Shown here piece by piece: positions 6,547 to 13,537 of a stretch of DNA of 13,952 bases. Each line of letters opens with the position of its first letter. Position 1 is the stretch's first letter. The position numbers and the translations under genes are program-made. The notes under the pieces are model-generated. The model was not told where the DNA came from, ran no database searches, and worked only from the letters and a program-made list of their open reading frames with translations. Source of the stretch: Sphingomonadales bacterium (GTDB lineage: Bacteria; Pseudomonadota; Alphaproteobacteria; Sphingomonadales; Sphingomonadaceae); assembly GCA_018067055.1 (NCBI GenBank), contig JAGPVK010000377.1, positions 1 through 13,952 on the forward strand, in the 5' to 3' direction.

Positions 6547-6798
6547 TTAGCCGGGCGGCGGCAAGTCAAACTCGTCATCCTGCCGTTTTTCTGACCGGCG
6601 GAGCAGTTCGTCGCTACGCTCCGGCTTTGCCTGGCTCGAAGGGATCAGCAGGTCTTCTCCGCTGGGTGTTTTCATTTCACCATAAACAGGCGGTGGAAGT
6701 GCCTCGCCTTTTGCTGGTTGCAAAGCACCGCGATTGCCGCAGGCGGCCAGAACGGTCGTGGCTCCGACCAGCAGCAGAATCGAATGGATTTTTTTCAT
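6547..6798 (-). CDS. Small LptM/YifL-like lipoprotein
   Basis: An 83-residue predicted lipoprotein. The signal peptide MKKIHSILLLVGATTVLAAC has the lipobox LAAC, so C20 would be lipidated. The mature start CGNRGALQPAKG fits the CGxxGxLxxP pattern of the LptM family (E. coli LptM begins CGLKGPLY). In E. coli LptM binds the LptD/LptE translocon and helps LptD disulfide maturation. The remainder is hydrophilic and Pro/Glu/Arg-rich with no domain. The ATG at 6798 is one base from the argH stop codon, and GGAG lies seven bases upstream inside argH, so it is co-translated with argH. Such small lipoproteins sit next to lysA or dapF in many proteobacteria. The LptM assignment rests on a short motif and on context. 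Confidence 0.8.
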   Translation of the reverse strand: MKKIHSILLLVGATTVLAACGNRGALQPAKGEALPPPVYGEMKTPSGEDLLIPSSQAKPERSDELLRRSEKRQDDEFDLPPPG

Positions 6799-6799
6799 T

Positions 6800-8176
6800 T
6801 CAGCTCTCCAGCCCCAGTGCTTTTCTGGCCTTTGCAATCTGAACCCTTACTTGATCGGGAGCGGTACCGCCATAGCTGGATCGGCTGGCTACCGAAGCAT
6901 CGACGCTCAGCACACTGAACACATCGGCATCAATCCGCTGGTCGATCGCCTGAAACTGTTCGAGCGTGAGATCAGCCAAACCACAAGCCTGCTCTTCGGC
7001 CAGCGCCACCACTGCACCAGTGACATGATGCGCTTCGCGAAATGGGAGCTTCGCCTCCCGCACCAGCCAATCGGCAAAATCGGTAGCGGTTGAATAGCCC
7101 GCCTCGGCCAGTGCGCGCATCCGGCTGCCGCTGAATTCCACTTCGGCAATCATGCCGGTCATTGCGGCAATAGACAGGCCGAACAAATCATGGGCTTCGA
7201 ACACGGGCGGCTTGTCGTCTTGCATGTCTTTGGAATAGGCGAGTGGCAGCCCTTTCATCGTAATCACCAGCGCGGTCATTGCACCAGCTATGCGGCCGGC
7301 ATGGCCGCGCACCAGTTCGGCGGCATCAGGATTGCGTTTTTGCGGCATGATCGAGGAGCCGGTTGAAAAACTGTCGGGCAGTTTGACAAAACCGAAGGGC
7401 TGACTCGCCCAGATCACAAATTCTTCGGCCAGCCGCGAGAGGTGTAAGCTGCACTGGGTCGCCGCCATCAGATAGTCGAGTGCAAAGTCCCGGTCAGATA
7501 CCGAATCCAGACTATTGCCGGTAGGACCATCAAAATCCAGCGTTGCTGCCGTTTTTTCACGATCAATCGGAAATCCCGTACCCGCTAGCGCTGCCGCACC
7601 CAGCGGCGATTCATTCATCCGCCGCCGCGCATCGGCAAAGCGAGAGCGATCCCGCCGGATCATCTCATAATAAGCCATCAAATGGTGGCCGAGGCTGACC
7701 GGCTGGGCCGATTGCAAATGGGTGAAGCCCGGCATGATGGTATCGGCATGTTCTTCAGCACGCTCCACCAGTGCCTTTTGCAAAGCGGCCAGAGCGCCAT
7801 CCACCATGTCCATGGCATCGCGCACCCAGAGCCGAAAATCGGTCGCCACCTGGTCGTTGCGCGAGCGGGCGGTGTGCAGGCGTCCCGCCACCGGTCCAAT
7901 AATCTCGGAAAGGCGCGCTTCGACGTGCATGTGAATATCTTCAAGGTCGAGATTTTCGGTGACGCCGTGAGCTTCAAATTCCTGCGCGATCTGGCTAAGG
8001 CCCTTGATGATTTTCGTGGCGTCCTCCGCGTCGACTATGTTCTGCTCAGCCAACATGGCGACATGAGCCAGACTCGCACGAATATCATGCCGCCATAATT
8101 TCTTGTCGAACGGGATCGAGGCGTTTATCTCGCGCATGATTGATGAAGGGCCATCGGCAAATCTGCCACCCCACAT
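6800..8176 (-). CDS. argH: Argininosuccinate lyase
   Basis: Cleaves argininosuccinate to arginine and fumarate, the last step of arginine synthesis; a cytoplasmic homotetramer of the fumarase/aspartase superfamily. The 458 residues are the normal length. Visible motifs are HTARSRNDQ (101-109), THLQSAQP (152-159, with the catalytic His) and the superfamily signature [10 protein letters not shown] (273-282, with the catalytic Ser). The ATG at 8176 is chosen because the protein begins MWGGRF, the usual ArgH start; the in-frame extension upstream to a TTG at 8296 overlaps the divergent gene and is not conserved-looking. There is no clear SD. It is the first gene of the operon that continues with the LptM-like lipoprotein, lysA, the siroheme gene and DUF2721. 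Only 28 bases separate its ATG from that of the divergent tlpA-like gene. Confidence 0.96.
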   Translation of the reverse strand: MWGGRFADGPSSIMREINASIPFDKKLWRHDIRASLAHVAMLAEQNIVDAEDATKIIKGLSQIAQEFEAHGVTENLDLEDIHMHVEARLSEIIGPVAGRLHTARSRNDQVATDFRLWVRDAMDMVDGALAALQKALVERAEEHADTIMPGFTHLQSAQPVSLGHHLMAYYEMIRRDRSRFADARRRMNESPLGAAALAGTGFPIDREKTAATLDFDGPTGNSLDSVSDRDFALDYLMAATQCSLHLSRLAEEFVIWASQPFGFVKLPDSFSTGSSIMPQKRNPDAAELVRGHAGRIAGAMTALVITMKGLPLAYSKDMQDDKPPVFEAHDLFGLSIAAMTGMIAEVEFSGSRMRALAEAGYSTATDFADWLVREAKLPFREAHHVTGAVVALAEEQACGLADLTLEQFQAIDQRIDADVFSVLSVDASVASRSSYGGTAPDQVRVQIAKARKALGLES

Positions 8177-8204
8177 GATATTGGAATTTTTCGTGACTTT
8201 TGTG

Positions 8205-8792
8205 ATGCGTACCGTCCTGTCCATGATCCTGTTGGTGAGCCTTGGCGCTTGCGATAGAGGCTCGAGCGAAGCGGGGCAAGAATTTGCTGACGGCAAGCCT
8301 CAGGAACAAGGCGAGACCATCGAGAGTAGCCAGGGGATGGTTGGCAAGTTGGATATTTCCCAGCGTGGCACAGCGATGATTGACACTCCATTCCAGGCGC
8401 CTGATGGCAGTACGGTAAGATTGAGTGATTTTACCGGCAAACCTTTGCTGGTGAATATCTGGGCAACCTGGTGTGCGCCATGCATCGTCGAAATGCCGAT
8501 GCTGGATAAACTGGCAACGCGAGAGAAGGACCGACTCAAGATACTGGTTGTATCTCAGGATATTCAGGGTGCGGAAAAAGTCGTACCCTTTTTCGAGCGG
8601 GGCAATTTTCAGGAACTCGAACCCTATGTCGATCCCGAAAACGGTCTGAGCTTCGGCTTCGGGTCCGGCCTGATGCCCACGACGGTGCTGTATGATGCGC
8701 AAGGCGAAGAAGTGTGGCGAGTGATCGGGGCGATGGATTGGGATGGTGCCAAGGCTGCCGCTCTGTTGGAAGAAACACTGGCCGACGATTGA
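8205..8792 (+). CDS. TlpA-like thioredoxin-fold lipoprotein
   Basis: Periplasmic, membrane-anchored thiol-disulfide reductase of the TlpA/ResA group. These keep cysteines of exported proteins, often apocytochromes c or CuA sites, reduced. Of 195 residues, [16 protein letters not shown] is a lipoprotein signal with the anchoring C16. The thioredoxin-like domain (about 60-195) has ATWCAPC with redox cysteines C90 and C93, and the cis-proline motif MPTT. The start at 8205 gives a clean signal peptide, although no SD is visible; an in-frame ATG at 8175 would put extra hydrophobic residues in front and overlap argH. A c-type cytochrome gene follows 129 bases downstream on the same strand, which fits a role in heme attachment, but that link is an inference. 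Confidence 0.9.
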   Translation: MRTVLSMILLVSLGACDRGSSEAGQEFADGKPQEQGETIESSQGMVGKLDISQRGTAMIDTPFQAPDGSTVRLSDFTGKPLLVNIWATWCAPCIVEMPMLDKLATREKDRLKILVVSQDIQGAEKVVPFFERGNFQELEPYVDPENGLSFGFGSGLMPTTVLYDAQGEEVWRVIGAMDWDGAKAAALLEETLADD

Positions 8793-8831
8793 AATCTGCT
8801 TTCCGCAGCAACGGAATCAAACCCGGAACTG

Positions 8832-8849
8832 GCTGGAAACTAGCTTTTT
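8832..8849 (+). terminator. Weak terminator-like hairpin after the tlpA-like gene
   Basis: GCTGG-AAA-CTAGC (one G-U pair) followed by TTTTT, 40 bases past the stop codon. The stem is only five pairs. It may partly separate the tlpA-like gene from the cytochrome genes. Confidence 0.35.
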
Positions 8850-8921
8850 CAAAATTAGAATCGATTGCGTTGAAAGCGGATTTCGTTATTCTCGAAGCAC
8901 CTTGCTATATTGGAGAATTCG

Positions 8922-9437
8922 ATGAACCGCTGCAAATTACAATTCATGTTGCCGGTGCTTGCTGGCTTTGCTCTGCTTTCGGCCTGCGAACAAACGGCCG
9001 AAACAGATGTGGTATCTGAAACCGCCGCCGTCGAGCTTCCCAATGGAATGACAGTAAAAGAACAGATCGAGGCCCGGCAGGGTCACCTCAAGAAAATCGG
9101 CAAAGCGTTCAAGGCAATCAGCGACCAGTTGAAGGCTGGCAGTCCCGATCTGGCCCAAATTCAGACCGCTGCTGCAACTGTACCGACCGAGGCGATGGGA
9201 ATGAACGACTGGTTTCCGGAAGGCACCGGACCTGCATCCGGTATCAAAACAGCAGCCTTGCCGATCATCTGGGAAGACAAGACGGATTTCAATGACAAGA
9301 TCGGGGCAATGCAGGATGCGGCCGCGAAGCTCGACTCCATTGCACAAGCCGGGGATGTTGCCGCCATTGGAGCCGCTTTCAAGACCACCGGCGGCACATG
9401 CAAAGCCTGTCACGACAAATACCGTAAAGACGACTAG
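8922..9437 (+). CDS. Cytochrome c' (class II c-type cytochrome), with lipoprotein-type signal
   Basis: A four-helix-bundle heme protein of the cytochrome c' family, implicated elsewhere in NO binding and periplasmic electron transfer. The 171-residue precursor has the heme site CKACH near the C-terminus (C160, C163, axial H164), as typical for class II. The N-terminal signal ends LLSAC, a lipobox with C22 as the lipidated residue, so the cytochrome is probably membrane-tethered rather than soluble. A short Glu/Thr/Val-rich linker (23-40) follows. The ATG at 8922 has GGAG six bases upstream and is preferred over an ATG four codons earlier. The cytochrome b561 gene starts six bases after the stop, indicating one transcript and a likely electron donor/acceptor pair in the membrane. 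Confidence 0.92.
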   Translation: MNRCKLQFMLPVLAGFALLSACEQTAETDVVSETAAVELPNGMTVKEQIEARQGHLKKIGKAFKAISDQLKAGSPDLAQIQTAAATVPTEAMGMNDWFPEGTGPASGIKTAALPIIWEDKTDFNDKIGAMQDAAAKLDSIAQAGDVAAIGAAFKTTGGTCKACHDKYRKDD

Positions 9438-9443
9438 CCCGCG

Positions 9444-10118
9444 ATGACAACCAAACCAGCGCGAGTTATGGTCTGGGACGGTGCGCTCAGGCTGGTGCAC
9501 TGGCTGATGGTGGCTCTTGTCCCGCTTCTGTGGTGGACCGCCGAGGAAGGCCATATGGACTGGCACAAGAGCTTCGGACTCACCATGTTCGGGCTGGTCC
9601 TTTTCCGGCTGATATGGGGTTTGATCGGGACGTGGACGGCACGTTTCGCCCCCATGGTGCAACGGATCGGATCGCTGAACATCTACATCAAAAAACTGCG
9701 CAACCGGGATAGTGGCGCAACATTTGGCCACAGCCCCTTGGCGGTGCTGAGCGTCTTCGCCTTGCTGCTGGCTCTGACAGCCCAGGTGACAACCGGATTG
9801 TTTTCCGTCGATATTGATGGCCTCGAATCAGGGCCATTGGCAGTGCTGATATCATTCGAGACAGGCCGGCAGTTCGCAGCGGTCCATGAACTCAACTTCA
9901 ACCTGCTGCTAGCGCTGATCGGGCTCCACATAACGGCGATCGCCATCTACTATTTTGTCCTGAAAGACAGACTTGTCGAACCGATGGTAACCGGTCATCG
10001 ATCCCGCGCTGACTTTCCGACATCCGATCTGCCTGAGAATCGGCTGCAGTTGCTTCCTGTGATAGCCGCTGCCGCCCTGGCGCTGGCCTGCGTAATCGCG
10101 ATATCCAATTTCGGCTGA
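9444..10118 (+). CDS. Cytochrome b561-family membrane protein
   Basis: A di-heme b-type cytochrome of the inner membrane that shuttles electrons between quinones or cytoplasmic donors and periplasmic partners. Of 224 residues, transmembrane segments lie at about 16-32, 43-62, 98-118 and 150-172. An extra hydrophobic C-terminal helix follows (about 203-220), unlike the four-helix minimum. Likely heme ligands are H19 (in LVHW), H41 (in DWHKSFG), H148 (in AAVHEL) and H162 (in GLHIT), matching the E. coli CybB pattern. It begins six bases after the cytochrome c' stop. The c' and b561 pairing recurs in proteobacteria and suggests that b561 reduces the c'. The 3' end lies close to a convergent tRNA gene. 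Confidence 0.92.
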   Translation: MTTKPARVMVWDGALRLVHWLMVALVPLLWWTAEEGHMDWHKSFGLTMFGLVLFRLIWGLIGTWTARFAPMVQRIGSLNIYIKKLRNRDSGATFGHSPLAVLSVFALLLALTAQVTTGLFSVDIDGLESGPLAVLISFETGRQFAAVHELNFNLLLALIGLHITAIAIYYFVLKDRLVEPMVTGHRSRADFPTSDLPENRLQLLPVIAAAALALACVIAISNFG

Positions 10119-10135
10119 AGCGAATCACTTGAGAG

Positions 10136-10163
10136 CACCATCGCCGATCTTGCATCGGGATGG

Positions 10164-10165
<2 letters not shown>
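10136..10165. terminator. Hairpin between cytochrome b561 and tRNA-Val (possible shared transcription end)
   Basis: CACCATC-g-CCGAT, loop CTTGC, ATCGG-GATGGTG: twelve base pairs with one bulged G at 10143. It lies between convergent genes, which suits a termination or RNA-protection role. No T run follows on either strand, and the right arm reaches the tRNA's CCA (10164-10165), so intrinsic termination is doubtful. Confidence 0.4.
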
Positions 10166-10239
<74 letters not shown>

Positions 10240-10284
10240 CATGACACGATGCATGGCTGCATCACTGAGGTCAGGCGAGCGCCA

Positions 10285-10310
10285 TTGCCAAATCACGGCG
10301 CCTTTGGCAA
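10285..10310. repeat. Perfect 8-base inverted repeat TTGCCAAA-N10-TTTGGCAA upstream of tRNA-Val
   Basis: Two eight-base arms around TCACGGCGCC, 46 bases upstream of the tRNA gene on its strand. It could be an operator, or a hairpin in a transcript. Function unknown. Confidence 0.55.
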
Positions 10311-10432
10311 GCCTATTTGCGCTCCTTTGCTGACAAGTTGATCTGCGACAAACTTTCAGCGCGAATTTGACACGAACATTGGCCCGTTAACCAGAACCCT
10401 AGCTGACTCCGCGATTCGCCAGTTATACCTCG

Positions 10433-10441
10433 TTATCCACA
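10433..10441 (+). promoter_or_regulatory. Perfect DnaA box TTATCCACA
   Basis: Exact match to the high-affinity DnaA-binding consensus, about 335 bases upstream of the likely dnaA start. It suggests DnaA controls its own gene, or an origin element. Confidence 0.75.
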
Positions 10442-10585
10442 GCATATAATCGTTATTTATCATTGACTTAAAAAGATATTTAGCAAATTCCGGGGGTTGC
10501 CGCTGTCAATCGAAATATTTCACTTTTTTTACAGCACTGCTCTTGATCGACTCACGCAGAGGGGCTTACTAAGGATGTTCGGCTG

Positions 10586-10699
10586 ATGGCTACGATTGCA
10601 ATATCCGAGCCTAATTTGAAAATGAAAATGATCGTTGAAAACGTGTTTTCAGCACAGGGTCCGCTGCGTCTGATTCATTCCCATGGCTGGGGGTTTTGA
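10586..10699 (+). CDS. Possible 37-codon upstream reading frame in the dnaA leader
   Basis: ATG at 10586 with AAGGA about ten bases upstream; it begins MATIAISEPNLKMKMIVENV and ends at TGA 10697-10699. The stop overlaps the ATG (10699) of a second 13-codon frame as TGATG. That frame stops at 10740, two bases before an in-frame dnaA ATG at 10743. No family is recognised and the peptide is not hydrophobic. It may be a regulatory leader whose translation couples to dnaA, or chance. Confidence 0.3.
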   Translation: MATIAISEPNLKMKMIVENVFSAQGPLRLIHSHGWGF

Positions 10700-10775
10700 T
10701 GGCTGCTCAATTCGGTGCCTGCGATCAATTGTCGGCGTAGCGATGGCGCGCGCCAAACGGGGAAGATGTCGGGGG

Positions 10776-12212
10776 ATGCTCGTGAACGAAAGTGTACACA
10801 AACGGGATGATGGACTGTCCGTAAACAGTCCTGTTGCTGGGGATATTGTTATTTCAACCGATCTGGAAACGATTTGGCTCAAGATTTGCGCAGGCCTGCG
10901 TCGCGATCTGGGTGCACAAATTTTTGGCCAGTGGATCAAACCGGTAAAGCTCACCGTTTTTGATTCCGACACGGGCACATTGCAACTGGAACTCCCTTCG
11001 GAATTTGCCGCCACCTGGGTCCGTGATCGCTATGCCGAGCGTCTGTTGCTGGCATGGAAAGCCCATTGCCCGGCGGTCAAAGACCTTGCTTTTCAGGCCC
11101 AATCCGGCGCTGCAAAAATAGCCCAGATTGCAAATACCAATGGCATGACCACCCAAGCCAGTCACAAGATTACGCCGGAAAGCAAATTCCGCCTGGACCT
11201 CGATCCCCGGATGACCTTTGAGCAATTTATCGCAGGCCATTCGAATGTTCTCGCGCTCAATGCCGCGCAACGCACCGCGGCCGCAGAAAAGCCGCTGTTC
11301 AGTCCGCTCTATCTCCAGTCATCGACCGGACAGGGCAAGACGCATTTGATGCACGCCATTGGTCATGCATTTCGCGCCGAATTTCCTTCCGCGACCATCA
11401 TCTACATGTCCGCGGAACGCTTCATGATCGAATTCGTATCGGCCATGCGCCGCAACGAGGGGATGGAATTCAAGGCTTCGCTGCGCGAAGCAGATCTGCT
11501 GATGATCGATGACATACAGTTCATTGTCGGCAAAAACTCTACCCAGGAGGAATTTCTTCACACGGTTGATTCGCTGATCAGCCGGGGCAAACGCGTTGTC
11601 GTCGCGGCAGACCGTCCACCGCAAGCTCTGGACGGTGTCGACCAGCGGCTGCTCTCGCGCCTGTCGATGGGGCTGGTTGCCGATATCCAGTCCGCTGGCC
11701 TCGAGCTGCGCCGTGACATTCTGACGCATCGCCTTGCCACCATGCCGCACCAGCATGTGTCGGAAGAGGTCGTCGATTTTCTCGCTCGCACGATCAGCCG
11801 GAATTTGCGCGAACTGGAAGGCGGTCTCAACAAGTTGCTCGCTTATGCGCAGCTAACCGGACGCGAAATCAGCCGAGAACTGGCCGAAGAACAATTGTCG
11901 GACATATTGAGTGCCTGTCGCCGTCGAATCACGATCGACGAGATTCAGCGTACGGTCTGCGAATATTACCGACTCGACCGGAACGAGATGTCATCGAAAC
12001 GCCGGGCCCGTGCAGTCGCACGGCCGCGGCAGGTTGCGATGTATCTGGCGAAGGTAATGACCCCGCGCAGCTATCCTGAAATCGGCCGAAAATTTGGCGG
12101 ACGCGACCACAGCACCGTGATCCATGCGGTCAAATTGGTTGAACATCTGCGCGGCGAAGATAGCGAAATGGACAATGACGTCCGGATGCTCCTCCGCCAG
12201 CTTGAAAGCTGA
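10776..12212 (+). CDS. dnaA: Chromosomal replication initiator protein DnaA
   Basis: AAA+ ATPase that binds DnaA boxes, opens the origin and loads helicase. From the ATG at 10776 it has 478 residues. Domain I (about 28-100, IWLKICAGLRRDLGAQIFGQW) is followed by a linker to about 138 and domain III. Domain III has Walker A at 182-189, Walker B LLMIDD at 241-246 and the arginine-finger segment QRLLSRL near 290-296. Domain IV ends in the DnaA-box-binding helix-turn-helix with the signature GGRDHSTVIHA (441-451). Walker A reads SSTGQGKT, lacking the usual first glycine. The start is uncertain: in-frame alternatives are ATG 10683, ATG 10743 and GTG 10782, the last having GGGGG six bases upstream. 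A convergent DUF4136 lipoprotein gene ends 20 bases downstream. Confidence 0.95.
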   Translation: MLVNESVHKRDDGLSVNSPVAGDIVISTDLETIWLKICAGLRRDLGAQIFGQWIKPVKLTVFDSDTGTLQLELPSEFAATWVRDRYAERLLLAWKAHCPAVKDLAFQAQSGAAKIAQIANTNGMTTQASHKITPESKFRLDLDPRMTFEQFIAGHSNVLALNAAQRTAAAEKPLFSPLYLQSSTGQGKTHLMHAIGHAFRAEFPSATIIYMSAERFMIEFVSAMRRNEGMEFKASLREADLLMIDDIQFIVGKNSTQEEFLHTVDSLISRGKRVVVAADRPPQALDGVDQRLLSRLSMGLVADIQSAGLELRRDILTHRLATMPHQHVSEEVVDFLARTISRNLRELEGGLNKLLAYAQLTGREISRELAEEQLSDILSACRRRITIDEIQRTVCEYYRLDRNEMSSKRRARAVARPRQVAMYLAKVMTPRSYPEIGRKFGGRDHSTVIHAVKLVEHLRGEDSEMDNDVRMLLRQLES

Positions 12213-12232
12213 ATAGCGGAGCTGCGCCCGGT

Positions 12233-12892
12233 CTATTTTTTCTCGGGGGCGACCGAAATCCTTACGCGTTCGCCGCTATTTCCCGGAAAATCGGTGAACA
12301 TGGCTTCGACCAGATTGGGCACGAGATAGGTCAGGTTCTTCGATCGCGATAGCGCTTCCGCCTTGCCCTCGAACAGGCGCTGGCCATCGACAGCGCGGTC
12401 AATCTTCATTTCCAGCTCCGTGGTGTAGACGGTAAAGCTGCGGACCCCGTCATAGCCGGAAAAGCCGTAGCCCCCGTACAGGAATGGATCGTTGAAGCCG
12501 TAGAGATACCGGTGGCGTCCGTAATATCCACCGAATCGACTGGAAGGATAGAATGGATCATAGTCGGCGACGACTTTTTCCCGGCCCTTGTCGATATCAT
12601 AGTCCATTCTGACAATCAGTTCCGCCGCCGCAGGGTCATCGCTACGACGATATCCGAGATCAAGCATGCGCTGTTCAACCAGCGTTGCATATTGACCGAA
12701 CTCGAGACCGCCAGCCAGATCGGGATCGTCGGCAACAACGGCAAAGCTCTGGCCGGTGGTGTCCGGAAGCGCGACAAACCTTTGCACATCCGCACGAAAC
12801 GGCGTTGCACAGGCCGCCAGCGTCAGGACAGCAAGCGGAGCGAGCAGCGAAAGCCCTTTCCGATTAAAGCCATGTTTAGCAAAAATAGTCAT
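12233..12892 (-). CDS. DUF4136 family lipoprotein
   Basis: A 219-residue predicted lipoprotein, probably outer-membrane anchored. The signal peptide ends LTLAAC with C28 as the lipidated residue. The early mature region (FRADVQRFVALPDTTGQSFAV), the central GQYATLVEQRMLDLGYRRSDDPAAAELIVRMDYDI segment seen around residues 66-100, and the late MKIDRAVDGQRLFEGKAEALSRS pattern fit DUF4136. A Gly/Tyr/Phe-rich stretch (about 112-150, repeated GGYYG, GYGFSGY) interrupts it, as in related proteins. Function is unknown. The ATG at 12892 has GGAAG about seven bases upstream. Convergent with dnaA, with no visible terminator in the 20-base gap. Confidence 0.85.
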   Translation of the reverse strand: MTIFAKHGFNRKGLSLLAPLAVLTLAACATPFRADVQRFVALPDTTGQSFAVVADDPDLAGGLEFGQYATLVEQRMLDLGYRRSDDPAAAELIVRMDYDIDKGREKVVADYDPFYPSSRFGGYYGRHRYLYGFNDPFLYGGYGFSGYDGVRSFTVYTTELEMKIDRAVDGQRLFEGKAEALSRSKNLTYLVPNLVEAMFTDFPGNSGERVRISVAPEKK

Positions 12893-13047
12893 GCTTCTTC
12901 CTTCAAATTACCCACCATCATTGGCTGATGATAGAGAAACCGGGCTGAACCAGCTTTGAACGACTTCAGATTGACGCCGTGCGGCTGACTTGAGCCCTTT
13001 CGGATCAACTGCACAAGGTAAAACAGACTGTCCAGCAAATGTCTGTC

Positions 13048-13082
13048 CGGACATTCCGCCCCTGAGACCACCGGAATGTCCG
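13048..13082. repeat. Perfect 11-base inverted repeat CGGACATTCCG-N13-CGGAATGTCCG
   Basis: Two perfect 11-base arms around a 13-base spacer. The left arm also overlaps a 10-base palindrome TGTCCGGACA (13044-13053). It lies between the DUF4136 gene (start 12892) and the rpsT terminator, in otherwise featureless sequence (12893-13105). It is compatible with a REP-like dispersed repeat or a dimeric operator. Confidence 0.7.
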
Positions 13083-13105
13083 ATCGGGCGGCAATCGCGC
13101 AAAAG

Positions 13106-13132
13106 AAAACCCGCCACAATCGGGCGGGTTTT
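13106..13132 (-). terminator. Intrinsic terminator of rpsT
   Basis: Stem CCCGCC/GGCGGG (13110-13115/13123-13128) extended by A/T pairs, seven-base loop. Read on the minus strand it is followed by TTTTCTTTT, and it lies about 25 bases after the rpsT stop codon. On the plus strand TTTTT also follows, so it could act in both directions. Confidence 0.85.
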
Positions 13133-13155
13133 TCTGTACCGATCTGGAAGTCAGC

Positions 13156-13425
13156 TTAAGCGGTCTGCAGCGCTGCAACCCGTTTGGTCAAGCGACTGAA
13201 TTTCCGCGAAGCCGTGTTCTTGTGATAGAGGCCCTTGCTCACACCGCGCGCCAATTCAGGCTGTACAGCCTTCAGTGCTGCCACTGCGACATCTTTATCA
13301 CCAGCCTCAACGGCTGCATCCACGGCCTTGATCCTGGTACGAATCTGGCTCAGGCGATTCTTGTTGATCGCGGTGCGGCGCGTGTTGCGACGGATACGTT
13401 TTTTTGCTTGCGGCGTATTAGCCAT
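13156..13425 (-). CDS. rpsT: 30S ribosomal protein S20
   Basis: Binds 16S rRNA early in 30S assembly. The 89-residue, strongly basic, helical protein begins [20 protein letters not shown], the classic S20 N-terminus, and contains the family pattern [20 protein letters not shown] near the C-terminus. Length is normal. The ATG at 13425 is preceded by GAGGG on the minus strand. A separate intrinsic terminator follows, so it is likely its own transcript. The rpsT, mutM and dnaA neighbourhood is common in alphaproteobacteria. Confidence 0.97.
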   Translation of the reverse strand: MANTPQAKKRIRRNTRRTAINKNRLSQIRTRIKAVDAAVEAGDKDVAVAALKAVQPELARGVSKGLYHKNTASRKFSRLTKRVAALQTA

Positions 13426-13537
13426 GAAAAACCCTCAAAATCTGAAATTAAATGCCGGGACGGTGCGTATCGCTTCCGGCTCAAGACGGCGGGCAATAGC
13501 GTGGCTTCCGATTCTCGTCAATAGCTTAGTGAACCGC

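Larger units (their letters stand above)
10240..10775 (+). promoter_or_regulatory. dnaA upstream region: candidate dnaA control region or origin-like segment
   Basis: 536 bases between tRNA-Val and dnaA without a conventional gene. Seen in order: the inverted repeat at 10285-10310; GANTC sites at 10405, 10413, 10549 and 10672 (CcrM targets in alphaproteobacteria); a perfect DnaA box TTATCCACA at 10433-10441, with TTAT repeats of the same orientation at 10423 and 10453; an AT-rich stretch, about 10441-10495; a near-match to a CtrA site (TTAA-N7-TTTA, 10468-10482); and two short reading frames at 10586 and 10699. This combination is what is expected for autoregulated, cell-cycle-controlled dnaA transcription. 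A single good DnaA box is thin evidence for the chromosomal origin itself. Confidence 0.55.

Noticed and set aside
8085..8702. A 205-codon minus-strand frame
   Set aside because: Antisense to the tlpA-like gene with its WCAPC motif; no family features.
8937..9731. A 264-codon minus-strand frame
   Set aside because: Antisense to the cytochrome c' and b561 genes, which have heme motifs and correct spacing.
10481..10509. Minus-strand TTGACA-N17-TTGCTA promoter match upstream of dnaA
   Set aside because: Good -35 but poor -10, and the nearest minus-strand gene (tRNA-Val) starts about 235 bases away; not enough to call.
12889..13119. Minus-strand frames of 69-76 codons upstream of the DUF4136 gene
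   Set aside because: They start inside the rpsT terminator region and run through the inverted repeat; no SD or recognisable features.
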